Of a DNA stretch of 64,000 bases, positions 29,766 through 37,738 are shown piece after piece. Source of the stretch: Piscinibacter caeni. GTDB taxonomy: Bacteria > Pseudomonadota > Gammaproteobacteria > Burkholderiales > Burkholderiaceae_C. The position numbers and the translations under genes were made by a program. The DNA lies in the NCBI GenBank assembly GCA_003265685.1, contig QJOU01000022.1, forward strand, positions 1-64,000. The letters are read 5' to 3'. The notes under the pieces were generated by a model. That model was not told the DNA's origin, searched no databases, and saw only the letters and a program-made list of their open reading frames with translations. Each line of letters starts with the position of its first letter. Within the stretch, counting starts at the first letter, position 1.

Positions 29766-31172
29766 ATGAACACCAGCAAGCTGAAGCTAACGCAGCGCAC
29801 GGTCAAGGAGCACCGCTGCCCCGACAACAAGCTGCAATTGATCCTCTGGGACACCGAGGTGAAAGGGCTTGGCGTGCGAGCCGTGCGCGACTACGTCAAG
29901 GACGGGCAGCGAGTGCCCGGCGCAAAGACCTACGTCTTCCAAGGGCGCGTCAAGGGTGCCCACACCGAGCGCCGAATCACCATTGGTCGGGTCGACGCCA
30001 TGCCGCTGGAAGGCGACGACACGAACAGGGACGAGGCGCGGCACGGTGCGCGGCAGCGCGCACGCAAGCTCCGGAACATGATGGACATGGGCCGCGATCC
30101 GATGGCCGAGCAGGCGCGGGCAAAGACCGCTGAGGCGTTGGACCAAGAGCGAGCCAAGTCCGAAGCGGTCACGCTGCGCCAAGTCGTTGAGCACTATGTC
30201 GCCAACAAGAAGACGCGAAATGGCCCGCTCAAAGCCAACACGGTACGCGACATCAACAAGCACTTGGACAAGGCGTTCAGCGAGTGGGCGGACAAGCCCA
30301 TCAAGTCGATCACCCGCGCAATGTGCGAGCGGCGTCATCGGGAATTGGCCACAGGTGGACTAACTGGCGAGCGCCCTGCCCCCGCGCAAGCCCGGCAGGC
30401 GTTCACCGTCCTGAAGGCGATCATCAACTGGGCAATGGAGAAGTACCGTGTGGGCGACGAGCCGCTGATCCGCGAGAACCCGGTGCGCGTGCTCAAGGGC
30501 CAGATGGCACCGCCGAAGGCGCGCAACATCCGCGTCCCGACAGAGCGGGTCGGCCACGTGTGGGAAGCCCTGCGCGCCATCCGGGCCGACCATGCCCATA
30601 TGCCCGCAACGCACACGCAAGCGGACGCGCTGATGTTCATGCTGCTGACCGGCGCACGCGCTGACGAGGCGTTGTCGCTGACCTGGGACCGCGTGTGGCT
30701 GGGCGACGACGAGGGCACGTGGCACCTGCCCGACCCGAAGAACGGACGGCCCGTGACCTACCCGCTCAATAAGGCCGCGCGCGAGCTGATGGCGGCCCGG
30801 CCGCGCCGCAAGGGCAACGACCACGTGTTCCCGGCCCGCAGCGGTAAGGGCCACGCGGGCACGCCACGCGGGCCAGCAATGCAGGCGCTGATCGACGCGG
30901 CCGGCTGCCACCAGACGCGGCACGCGCTGCGCGCAACGTTCACGACCATTGCCCGCAACGTGCTCCGCATGGATAGCGGCGACGTGGACCTGATCACGGG
31001 CCACGTGCCGACTACGGTCGTGGACAAACACTACCGCGAAACGTCGGACCTACGCTGGGCCGCACCGGAACTTGAGCGAATTGGCTCGTGGATCACGCAG
31101 CAGGGCGACAAGGCAGCGGGCCGCAACGTGGTCGCCCTGCCCGACCGAGCTAAGCGCGCGAACTCTGCCTAA
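29766..31172 (+). CDS. Tyrosine recombinase integrase (P4-like)
   Basis: A 468-residue integrase. An N-terminal DUF4102-like arm-binding part (1-115) and SAM-like core-binding domain (about 135-240) precede the catalytic domain. The catalytic set is complete: Arg298 (TGARADEAL), His386 and Arg389 (TRHALR), His413 (GHVPTT) and nucleophile Tyr423 (DKHYRE). It lies 375 bp inside attL and reads away from it. ATG at 29766. It is the obvious enzyme for insertion at the anticodon loop. Confidence 0.95.
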   Translation: MNTSKLKLTQRTVKEHRCPDNKLQLILWDTEVKGLGVRAVRDYVKDGQRVPGAKTYVFQGRVKGAHTERRITIGRVDAMPLEGDDTNRDEARHGARQRARKLRNMMDMGRDPMAEQARAKTAEALDQERAKSEAVTLRQVVEHYVANKKTRNGPLKANTVRDINKHLDKAFSEWADKPIKSITRAMCERRHRELATGGLTGERPAPAQARQAFTVLKAIINWAMEKYRVGDEPLIRENPVRVLKGQMAPPKARNIRVPTERVGHVWEALRAIRADHAHMPATHTQADALMFMLLTGARADEALSLTWDRVWLGDDEGTWHLPDPKNGRPVTYPLNKAARELMAARPRRKGNDHVFPARSGKGHAGTPRGPAMQALIDAAGCHQTRHALRATFTTIARNVLRMDSGDVDLITGHVPTTVVDKHYRETSDLRWAAPELERIGSWITQQGDKAAGRNVVALPDRAKRANSA

Positions 31173-31319
31173 CGCGCGTGAAGTAGATGTTGGAGCAGCG
31201 CGACGCCCGTTGGGGCGAGTGCGCTGTCTTCATTTGTGATCCCTGCGGGACGCCCAGTACCGTTGCAGCACTGGCTGTCCCGCTGCGTCCACGCGGGAGC
31301 CGCTCTGGAGTCCTCCCGC

Positions 31320-31550
31320 ATGAACACTCCGCAGTCCCCCGATGACCTGCTGACGACCGAGCAGGTGAGCAGCGAGATGCTCGGCAATACGGTCCCGCCC
31401 GAAACGCTTCGTAGATGGCGCCGCGTAGGCGGAGGCCCGCTCTTCAAGAAGCTCGGCGCCAACATCCGCTATCGGCGCGGCGACGTGCAGGCATGGCTCG
31501 ACGCGAATACATACGCCTCCAACTACGCCCGCGCGCCAGCTACCGCCTGA
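31320..31550 (+). CDS. AlpA/MerR-like helix-turn-helix protein, possible excisionase
   Basis: A 76-residue protein with a MerR-like HTH: LLTTEQVSSEMLGNTVPPETLRRW, then FKKLGANIRYRRGDVQAWLDA. The RYRRGDVQAWL ending is typical of AlpA-type DNA-binding proteins and excisionases. It is 147 bp downstream of the integrase and reads the same way. Likely directs excision or controls the element; this is inferred from type and place. Confidence 0.8.
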   Translation: MNTPQSPDDLLTTEQVSSEMLGNTVPPETLRRWRRVGGGPLFKKLGANIRYRRGDVQAWLDANTYASNYARAPATA

Positions 31551-31631
31551 GCAGGGAATGAGCTGTCCTTCGCCACTGCCTGCGAATAACGCGGCGGGCG
31601 CAGGCGGTTGTATGCACCCAGTCAAAAGAAA

Positions 31632-31649
31632 GGCCCGCTGAAGCGGGCC
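31632..31649 (-). terminator. Perfect hairpin with T-rich tail on the minus strand
   Basis: GGCCCGC-TGAA-GCGGGCC. Read on the minus strand it is followed by TTTCTTTTGAC, a good terminator; read on the plus strand it lies 10 bp before the ATG at 31660, where it could partly occlude the GGGAAAG ribosome-binding region. No minus-strand gene is seen to its right until 37315. Confidence 0.55.
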
Positions 31650-31659
31650 GGGAAAGAAG

Positions 31660-33291
31660 ATGAACGCAACTAGTTTCCCGCAGCCGGCCACTGCTGTCTC
31701 AGATGACATGCCAGCCGGGCAACACCCACAGGCCCCGCGTGCGGCCGGCCGCACCCACACCCCCAGCCCGGCCGCAAACGCGCCCCAGCGGGCCGCTACG
31801 GCTGCCGGCGGGGCATTGCCGCAGCCGCGCCTACAGGCCAGCGCCGGCGCAAATGCCGACGACCTCGAAGGCCGGCGCTTCGCGGAGTCCATGGAGTACC
31901 CGCCCGGCGTCGCCGGCGACATTGCGAGTTTTCTCTATCACTCTGCCCCACGACCGCTCGAGCAGGTTGCCATCGTAGGCACGCTCGCATGGCTGTCCGG
32001 CGTATGTGGCGCGGCGTTCGAGACAGAGACGGGCTCGGGTCTGAACCTGTACCAAGTGCTCATCGCTGCCAGCGGACGCGGCAAGGAGTGGCTTCACGAG
32101 GGTCCGGGGCTGCTGAACCGCGCACTCTTTCGGCACCCAGGTGACGGCGAAGTGGGCATAGGTGGCCCCGCCACGTTTGAAGCCGGCCCGAAGTGGATCG
32201 AGCAGGCGCACGAGTTCTTCTGCTTCGACGACTTTGCGAGTGGATCGGCGCTGGCGAAATACTGCGCCAAGCATCCAACGCGCTCGTTCTGCAACTTCGT
32301 CGGCGAGTGGGGGCACAAGCTCAGCACCATGTCCAAGGCCACAGAGTCAGGCGGCAGCAACCACATGCAGACGCTCCGCCGCGTCATCACGAACCTTTAC
32401 CACAAGGCAGGGCGCGGCAGCGTAGCCGGAGGCGTGCGATACGCCGACGAGAAGATGAACGCGGCGGCCGTGGATGGGATCGCCTACAGCTTTGTCGGAG
32501 AGACCACGCCGGACACGTTCTACGAGGCGCTGACGTACTCGATGCTGGCGGACGGCTTCTTGTCGCGGTTCATCACTACGGAGTACGTCGGGCCGCGCCC
32601 AAGGGCCAATGAGGCACGCGTGCTAGCTCCGCCCAAGGAGCTTGTCGAGCACCTACAGGACCTGCTGGTCTACTCGCGCGACCTGGGCAGGCGACGCGCA
32701 CGTAAGACGGTAGTGCTCGGGATTCAAGCCCAGAAGCAGCTGAGTGACTTCAACGAGGAGTGCGATGAGCAGATCGATGCAGCCGACAGCGAAGCAATCA
32801 CGCAGCCGTGGAACCGCGCGCACCTCAAGGCGCTGCGCGTGGCCTGTCTACTCGCGGCTGCGCAGAACCCTCTGCAGCCAGAGGTCAGTGGCGAGCAGGC
32901 GGAATGGGCGCTTGGGCTCGTTCGGCGCGACATCTCCCGCTACCTGTCGCGCCTGCAAAGTGGAGACATTGGGCAGGGCGACGACGAGCGTATGAAGAAG
33001 CTCCTCTACCTCATGCACGAGTTTCTGGCGCAACCGCTCGCGCCTGGCTATGGGGTGCCACAAGAAATGCAGCGTGACGGCGTTGTGCCTCGGAAGTACC
33101 TGCAGATCCGCGCTGCTCGCATCGGCATCTTCAAGATGCACAAGCTCGGCGGCAAGCGCGCCCTCGACGACGCCATTGCCAACTGCATGGACAGTGGCTA
33201 CATCGTCGAGATGCCCAAGGAGAAGGCCGGCGAGGCGTACACGTATCAGGGGCGCTGCTTTAGGGTCGTGCAACTGCCAAAGTACGCTTGA
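31660..33291 (+). CDS. DUF3987-like replication ATPase of the element
   Basis: A 543-residue protein. A Pro/Ala-rich N-terminus (1-75) leads to a DUF3987-like core, recognisable from FLYHSAPRPLEQVAIVGTLAWLSG and a P-loop-like AASGRGKE at about residues 131-138. The first Gly of a classical Walker A is Ala and the final Ser/Thr is Glu, a variation known among phage and plasmid members of this group. A C-terminal winged-helix-like part follows. Such proteins act in replication of phages and integrative elements. An origin-like inverted repeat follows 170 bp downstream. Confidence 0.7.
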   Translation: MNATSFPQPATAVSDDMPAGQHPQAPRAAGRTHTPSPAANAPQRAATAAGGALPQPRLQASAGANADDLEGRRFAESMEYPPGVAGDIASFLYHSAPRPLEQVAIVGTLAWLSGVCGAAFETETGSGLNLYQVLIAASGRGKEWLHEGPGLLNRALFRHPGDGEVGIGGPATFEAGPKWIEQAHEFFCFDDFASGSALAKYCAKHPTRSFCNFVGEWGHKLSTMSKATESGGSNHMQTLRRVITNLYHKAGRGSVAGGVRYADEKMNAAAVDGIAYSFVGETTPDTFYEALTYSMLADGFLSRFITTEYVGPRPRANEARVLAPPKELVEHLQDLLVYSRDLGRRRARKTVVLGIQAQKQLSDFNEECDEQIDAADSEAITQPWNRAHLKALRVACLLAAAQNPLQPEVSGEQAEWALGLVRRDISRYLSRLQSGDIGQGDDERMKKLLYLMHEFLAQPLAPGYGVPQEMQRDGVVPRKYLQIRAARIGIFKMHKLGGKRALDDAIANCMDSGYIVEMPKEKAGEAYTYQGRCFRVVQLPKYA

Positions 33292-33858
33292 CCACAGCCC
33301 GCCGGGTGGTGCGGCGGCTGCCAGCCTTAACCGGCCAAGTAACCCGACACAGTTGCATCGGTCGCGGCTCGCGCCGTTGATGCGAGTGCATAGCAGGTTA
33401 TCCGTTAGCCACACAGTTAATGCGATGCGCCCTGGTGCTACCTGGGTACAGCAAAAAAAATTAACCTGTTAACCCAATTACCCGGCGTGTGTGTGGCGGG
33501 CCTTCGGCTGGCCGGAGGATGGCAGGCACACACGCTGCCGGTTAAGCGGTTAATGGGTTACCGCGCCTTCTTCGCATACCCGCTCGGCTTGGCCTGCCGG
33601 TGCGGCTGGCACCTGTGGTGAATGTGCGGACGCTTCCTCGATCCCGCGCCAGTCAACCTTTTGCCTGCTGGCAGACAGCCCACCGACAACGCCTTTCACA
33701 GGTCCTAGCCGTTCCGAGGTGGCAGCCGAGGACTACGTGTTCTCTGCTGGCCGATGTTGGTGCCGCGCGAGCTGCAAAAAAACCTGCGTGATCAAACTTG
33801 CCCACTGGGACCATTGCTGTAGCGGCGCACCGCCCGCGCAACTGCCAATCAGCCCAGT
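33292..33858. other. Non-coding region after the DUF3987-like gene, possible origin
   Basis: No convincing gene in 567 bp; the small open frames have no family features. It is richer in A+T than its surroundings at 33350-33480, contains an A-tract (33453-33460), many TTAACC/GGTTAA hexamers and one large inverted repeat (33461-33563). Confidence 0.6.
33461..33563. repeat. Large imperfect inverted repeat built from TTAACC/GGTTAA units
   Basis: Left arm 33461-33493: TTAACC-TG-TTAACC-CAA-TTACCC then GCGTGTGTG. Right arm 33527-33563: CACACACGC, then GGTTAA-GC-GGTTAA-TG-GGTTAC. The inner nine bases (33485-33493 and 33527-33535) pair perfectly and the outer arms pair imperfectly. Further TTAACC and TAACCC copies lie at 33327-33347. 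Repeated units beside a replication gene resemble an iteron origin. Confidence 0.6.
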
Positions 33859-34728
33859 ATGAACACCGCCACCGACACGCCGGCCGACGAACTGTCGCCC
33901 GACGAGCAGCACGCAGCCAAGCAAGCGCAAGCCGCGCTGCTGCACGCGAACAAGAGCCCGCTCGACCAATCGTTCGCCCGGCCCTCGCAGCGGCCCAACG
34001 CCACACACGCGCCGTCGCTGTGGGACGCGGAGCCGGCGACCTTGCCGAGCATGGCGCTCGACCCCGGCCAGATCAAGGCGCACGAGCACTTCGAGGAGCT
34101 GGAGGGCTGGAACACGGATCAGGCCGTCGCCGCGATGGAGGCCCTGCAGACCGTGGCGAAGCAGATCATCGACGCTCGGCAAGTTCTGCAAGCCAACGCC
34201 ATCAAGCACCCTGCGGAGCTGATCCTCGAACTGGACGACCTGCACGGCAAGCTCGCGCCGACCGCCACCAAGAAGGCCGACGCTGCGTTGAAGGCTCTGG
34301 GCGCGGGCATCGCGTCGCACGAGGCGGCACTGGCGGCGCACGTGAAGGACACGCCGCACGGGCAAGAGATCCGCAACTACGTGCGTTCGCTGAAGCCGGC
34401 CGAGCGTGCGAGCGTGCTGCGGCAGGCCATCAACAGCGGCGACGCAACCACGGTCGGCGCACTGCTCGGCTCGCCTGCGCCGTACCTGACCGGCCTGGAC
34501 CTGACAGCCGAGATGCATGCCGCGTACCTCAACCAATGGAACAGCAAGCGCGAGCCGGTCAAGGCGAAGCAACTCGCGCTGATGCGTCACGCGCAGGCCA
34601 AGCTGGAGCAGGCCGGCTCGACCTTCATCGCGTCCACCGAGGCGCTGACCGGCGTGAAGCACGCGACCGTCGCCAAGCTGCGGCAGCAGCGGCAGAAGCT
34701 GAAGACGGTCATCGGCGTCGTCGCCTGA
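33859..34728 (+). CDS. Hypothetical element protein, helical
   Basis: A 289-residue protein not assigned to a family. It is acidic at the N-terminus, with a largely helical middle (residues 75-170) and a basic C-terminus (KLRQQRQKLKTVIGVVA). ATG at 33859. It heads a tight run of six genes (33859-36442) in one direction, of which the next encodes a DUF5681-like protein, so it may belong to a phage-derived packaging or helper-hijacking set. Function unknown. Confidence 0.7.
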   Translation: MNTATDTPADELSPDEQHAAKQAQAALLHANKSPLDQSFARPSQRPNATHAPSLWDAEPATLPSMALDPGQIKAHEHFEELEGWNTDQAVAAMEALQTVAKQIIDARQVLQANAIKHPAELILELDDLHGKLAPTATKKADAALKALGAGIASHEAALAAHVKDTPHGQEIRNYVRSLKPAERASVLRQAINSGDATTVGALLGSPAPYLTGLDLTAEMHAAYLNQWNSKREPVKAKQLALMRHAQAKLEQAGSTFIASTEALTGVKHATVAKLRQQRQKLKTVIGVVA

Positions 34729-34749
34729 TCCCTGCAAGGGGCCAGCAAC

Positions 34750-35358
34750 TTGAGCAGCGAACGAAGTGACCCGCCGTGGCTGGGCGCGTGGAAGAACGGC
34801 GGCCAGTCGTCCCAGCCTCTCCGGCCGCAAGACCAGCGCACGCAGTCAGGTCAGTTCCCGCCGGGCGTGTCCGGAAATCCGAACGGCAAGCCTGTCGGCA
34901 CGAAGGCACTGCGCACGCGGCTGATCGAGCAGTTCGAGGAAGGCGTGGACGACATTGTTGCCGTGGTGAAGAAGAAGGCGCGCGAAGGCGACCTGCAAGC
35001 GGCCGGGCTGGTGTTGTCTCGAGCCGTCCCGCCCAAGCGTGCCGTGAGCGAGCGCACTCCCTTCGAACTGGACAGCTCCAAGCCGCCAGACGAGCAGGCC
35101 CAGCAGATCGTCGCGGCCGTTGCCGCTGGCGAGCTTGCGGCGGATGACGGCAAGGTGTTGATTGACTGCCTCGCCTCGGTCGCCAGCCTGCGCAAGTTCA
35201 CCGCCTTCGAGGACGAGCTACGCCAGATGCGCGAGCACCTTGCACGCCTCACCGCCGCAGCCGGCAACAGTGGCGGGCAGGTGATGTTCGACCTGAAGGA
35301 CGCCGCTGCCGCGTGCGCCCGCCCCACGTTGCCCAAGCCTCCGGAGCCCCAGCAATGA
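34750..35358 (+). CDS. DUF5681-like protein
   Basis: A 202-residue protein with the short DUF5681 motif GQFPPGVSGNPNGKPVGTKA at about residues 36-55, a basic segment common in proteins encoded beside phage terminases. The rest is helical with a DFE-rich middle. The start is TTG at 34750, 21 bp after the preceding stop. The stop overlaps the next ATG (ATGA). Role unknown; DNA binding is possible. Confidence 0.72.
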   Translation: MSSERSDPPWLGAWKNGGQSSQPLRPQDQRTQSGQFPPGVSGNPNGKPVGTKALRTRLIEQFEEGVDDIVAVVKKKAREGDLQAAGLVLSRAVPPKRAVSERTPFELDSSKPPDEQAQQIVAAVAAGELAADDGKVLIDCLASVASLRKFTAFEDELRQMREHLARLTAAAGNSGGQVMFDLKDAAAACARPTLPKPPEPQQ

Positions 35359-35543
35359 CCACACCCATCAGCATCCGCCCCGCTGACCTGCTGCACGCCA
35401 CGCCTGCCGGCCTGCGCGCGCTGGCCCAGGTCGCCCACACGCCCGGCGTCGCCCCGCAGCCCCAGCCGGCTCCTCCGCGCCGTGGCCCCTACGTGCGCGG
35501 CGACGGCAAGGTCTTCGACAAACGCACTGGAGTCTGGAAATGA
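35355..35543 (+). CDS. Small hypothetical protein, Pro-rich
   Basis: A 62-residue protein (MTTPISIRPADLLHATPAG...) with a Pro-rich middle and a basic end (GDGKVFDKRTGVWK). It overlaps both neighbours by ATGA junctions, which strongly supports translation. No family recognised. Confidence 0.65.
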   Translation: MTTPISIRPADLLHATPAGLRALAQVAHTPGVAPQPQPAPPRRGPYVRGDGKVFDKRTGVWK

Positions 35544-35914
35544 TGTTCCCCTTCATGTTCGCGCAGGCCGAGTGCCCGCCGGTCTTCCGCATCTACACGG
35601 ACGCACCGCCGGTCGAACGCCAGACGCTGCTGCGGGTGCCGAACGAGACGGACCAGCAGTTCACCGAGCGTGCGCAGCGCACCGCCTATCGCATGTGGCT
35701 GCGGGCGGGGATGAAGGGCTGGGCGCGGATCGAATGCGTGTACACCTTCCCAACGCCCCAGCAAGACCCGCACTTCTTCGATGACGGACGCTGGGCCGAC
35801 ATGGCGTGCCTGCGCGCAGTGCTGGATCGGCCCGACGAGCCGCCGGAGGTTCGCATTGCCTGCGCGAAGGCTCTCAATCGCATTCATGGGCTGGTCAGCC
35901 CGGAGGTGTGGTGA
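35540..35914 (+). CDS. Hypothetical element protein
   Basis: A 124-residue protein beginning MMFPFMFAQAECPPVFRIYT. Its start overlaps the previous stop (ATGA) and the next gene starts one base after its stop, so it is part of the coupled run 34750-36442. No motif recognised; it ends with a helical segment (PPEVRIACAKALNRIHGLV). Confidence 0.65.
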   Translation: MMFPFMFAQAECPPVFRIYTDAPPVERQTLLRVPNETDQQFTERAQRTAYRMWLRAGMKGWARIECVYTFPTPQQDPHFFDDGRWADMACLRAVLDRPDEPPEVRIACAKALNRIHGLVSPEVW

Positions 35915-35915
35915 A

Positions 35916-36194
35916 GTGGCCCGCTCCGTCACCATCCCCGCGTCCATGCGCCGCGCCCTCGCCGAGCTGAAGAGCGGCCCGAAAAATCGCGAGGCCACGC
36001 TGGGGGCGATCCTCATGCCTCGCGCCATCGGCCTGGACGAATGGGAGGCGCTGGCCCGCCCGCAGCAGGCCGCGTTGATGCAGGCCAGCGCCGATGACCA
36101 CGCACAGGCCGACACGGCGTCCGCGCAAGAGACGCCGAGCGGCCCGCTGCTCTCGACCACAACCCACGCGAGGACAGCATGGATCAGAAGCTGA
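35916..36194 (+). CDS. Small hypothetical protein
   Basis: A 92-residue protein with a GTG start at 35916 (VARSVTIPASMRRALAELK) preceded by a GGAGG site inside the end of the upstream gene. No family recognised. Its 3' end overlaps the next gene by 16 bp. Confidence 0.6.
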   Translation: MARSVTIPASMRRALAELKSGPKNREATLGAILMPRAIGLDEWEALARPQQAALMQASADDHAQADTASAQETPSGPLLSTTTHARTAWIRS

Positions 36195-36442
36195 CCGCCA
36201 TTCGCGCGGGCCTGCTCGAACATTGCATCGAGGTTCAAGCTCTTGGGTGGCGCATGACGCACGCGAGCCCGGAGCTACGCGACCAAGCCCGCGAGATTCG
36301 CGCGCAGGCACACGAACTGTCCAAGCTGGTTCGCCGGCTTGCACCATCGCCGGAAGAGCTGGAAGCGCTGCGCATGTTCTTTCCCGCGCATGCCGGGCGC
36401 CAGCCCGACGAGAACAAGTTCGTTCACTTGGAAGACAGCTGA
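36179..36442 (+). CDS. Small helical hypothetical protein
   Basis: An 87-residue protein (MDQKLTAIRAGLLEHCIEVQ...), almost wholly helical with charged heptad-like spacing at residues 35-65. Last gene of the run starting at 33859; followed by hairpins at 36453-36490. Function unknown. Confidence 0.6.
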   Translation: MDQKLTAIRAGLLEHCIEVQALGWRMTHASPELRDQAREIRAQAHELSKLVRRLAPSPEELEALRMFFPAHAGRQPDENKFVHLEDS

Positions 36443-36452
36443 TCCCACGGGG

Positions 36453-36490
36453 CCTCGCGCGACGCTAAGCGAACCGTTCGACGCGCGAGG
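36453..36490. terminator. Hairpin after the small-gene run
   Basis: CCTCGCGCG (36453-36461) and CGCGCGAGG (36482-36490) form a perfect 9-bp stem around a 20-nt loop, 10 bp past the last stop. No T-tract follows, so it may end the transcript with help or protect the mRNA end. Confidence 0.45.
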
Positions 36491-36553
36491 ATGTAGGCTC
36501 ACCATCCAACGGTCGCAGCAGCGGGCGTGCTCTAGGCGCGTCTCCTACGTAGT

Positions 36554-36622
36554 CTGAAGACGCTGACGCTGCCCTCAGCGCCCTGGCGTGCCGCAAGGTG
36601 CCCGGGGCGTTGTTGTCTTCAG
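36554..36622. repeat. Inverted repeat CTGAAGAC / GTCTTCAG in the 36.5-kb gap
   Basis: The 8-bp arms (36554-36561 and 36615-36622) are extended by partial pairing inward, giving a long imperfect hairpin of about 70 nt. It lies in a 270-bp gap with no gene. Could be a small structured RNA or a leader of the gene at 36713. Confidence 0.4.
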
Positions 36623-36672
36623 GCTCCGACCCTCGGAGACGTGCGGTGCAGATGTGTTGATGCTCTGGCTTC

Positions 36673-36693
36673 GACGCTGCACGGTGCAGCGTC
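36673..36693. promoter_or_regulatory. 21-bp palindrome upstream of the small gene at 36713
   Basis: GACGCTGCAC-G-GTGCAGCGTC: two 10-bp arms around a single base, 19 bp before the ATG at 36713 and just before its AAGGAG site. Shape and place suggest an operator or a translation-control hairpin. Confidence 0.5.
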
Positions 36694-36712
36694 CAACCCA
36701 AGGAGCTAGATC

Positions 36713-36934
36713 ATGTCGAAGCAAGCCAACGCCACCAAGCCCGCCGCACCTGCTGCCAAGCCGGACACCATTCGCGGCGCCGTCGCCCAGTGCTGGTCGC
36801 TGTGGGACGACATTGCGGACGGCGAGCTGCTGCCCCGCTCGATGATTGTCGACTTGGCTGTGGCCGAGGGCGTCAACTACTGGACGGCCCGCACGCAGGC
36901 CCAGCGCTGGCTGACGGCGCGCAAAGCCGCTTGA
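36713..36934 (+). CDS. Small hypothetical protein of mobile elements
   Basis: A 73-residue protein with a basic, Ala/Pro-rich start and a compact helical region (VAQCWSLWDDIADGELLPRSMIVDLAVAEGVNYWTARTQAQRW, about 24-66) that looks like a small HTH. AAGGAG site before the ATG. A strong terminator follows 20 bp past its stop. A regulator of the element is possible, but not shown. Confidence 0.6.
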   Translation: MSKQANATKPAAPAAKPDTIRGAVAQCWSLWDDIADGELLPRSMIVDLAVAEGVNYWTARTQAQRWLTARKAA

Positions 36935-36954
36935 CTACACCTCGCCCAGCCCAG

Positions 36955-36984
36955 CGGCCCGCCTCGTGCGGGCCGTTTGCTTTG
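36955..36984 (+). terminator. Rho-independent terminator
   Basis: CGGCCCGC-CTCGT-GCGGGCCG, an 8-bp perfect stem with a 5-nt loop, followed by TTTGCTTTG. It ends plus-strand transcription of the left two thirds of the element, separating it from the minus-strand cargo genes. Confidence 0.75.
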
Positions 36985-37191
36985 TGGGGCGGCTGGAGCC
37001 GGCGGCAAGTGCCCGGCGCAGGCCCTGGCGGGGCGCTGGGGCGCGCGGGCGGGCTGGCTCAGGGGTAGGGCGCGGCGGCTGGCTGCAGCGCTACCGCACG
37101 CTTGCGCTGGGCAAGTCTCAGGGACGCCGGCTGTGCAAAGGATATTGACTTCAGCGTCATTGCCTAGTGACAGGACGACATGAGCGGCTCG

Positions 37192-37208
37192 GCTGTACGG
37201 CGGCTGTA
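37192..37208 (+). repeat. Left copy of a 17-bp inverted repeat bracketing the cargo region
   Basis: GCTGTACGGCGGCTGTA; its exact reverse complement is at 39322-39338. Similarity continues beyond the perfect core (7 of the next 10 bases). The copy overlaps a GGCTGTACG direct repeat of period 11. The pair encloses the wHTH/HEPN genes and the replacement tRNA. Confidence 0.6.
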
Positions 37209-37314
37209 CGCGGTGGCTTCAGTGGCGGGCCCACAGCGCGCCGCAGCTCAGCTGGAGTCAGCCCCTTGGCCGCCGCAAACTGGCCCCAGGAGTGCCGGAG
37301 CTGCGCCGACCCCA

Positions 37315-37518
37315 CTACTGGGCAGCGGGACCCCGCCGCACTTCACCAACGCTATTCATGGCAAGCACACCATCGTCGACTGCAAGCTGGACAAGATCAG
37401 TTGCCGCCACTTTCGAAATCGAAAACATTTCGCTGATGTTGGAGATGAGCGCCTTGTTGTGGTGGAGCGTTCCACCCAGCTGATCGAAGGCCGCCAGAAC
37501 AATTTCGTGATTCGTCAT
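37315..37518 (-). CDS. Small winged-helix-like protein
   Basis: A 67-residue protein from the ATG at 37518 (MTNHEIVLAAFDQLGGTLHH...), followed by SNISEMFSISKVAATDLVQLAVDDGVL, which reads like a small winged HTH. An AAAGACGG sequence precedes the ATG. It is on the same strand as the HEPN operon and downstream of it by 220 bp. A longer in-frame start at 37584 looks non-native. No family assigned. Confidence 0.5.
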   Translation of the reverse strand: MTNHEIVLAAFDQLGGTLHHNKALISNISEMFSISKVAATDLVQLAVDDGVLAMNSVGEVRRGPAAQ

Positions 37519-37738
37519 TGCCGTCTTTCTGCACGCAAGTTCGAGACATGAAATTCTGCGGCATGTGGGTCGGCCACAATGCAAACGGCGCGCATGAGGC
37601 GGGCCGCTGCGCTGGGTGCGATCCGGTCAAGCGCCTTACGGCCGGTCCTGCGGCTGAGCCCGCTCCCTCAGTCGGCGCTTGCCAGAAGGACACGCACAGG
37701 GCTTCGTCACCCACCTGATCGGATCGCTGCGCTTGGAT

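Larger units (their letters stand above)
36935..37314. other. Gene-free gap between the small-gene cluster and the cargo module
   Basis: Holds the terminator at 36955-36984, a very GC-rich stretch (37000-37120) and the GGCTGTACG direct repeat pair (37191-37199 and 37202-37210). I see no gene. Confidence 0.6.

Noticed and set aside
33600-33791. 63-codon plus-strand frame in the origin-like gap
   Set aside because: No ribosome-binding site, no helix or motif pattern, and not coupled to neighbours.
33733-34830. 365-codon minus-strand frame in the element
   Set aside because: It is antisense to the coupled genes at 33859 and 34750, whose start sites and junctions are better supported.
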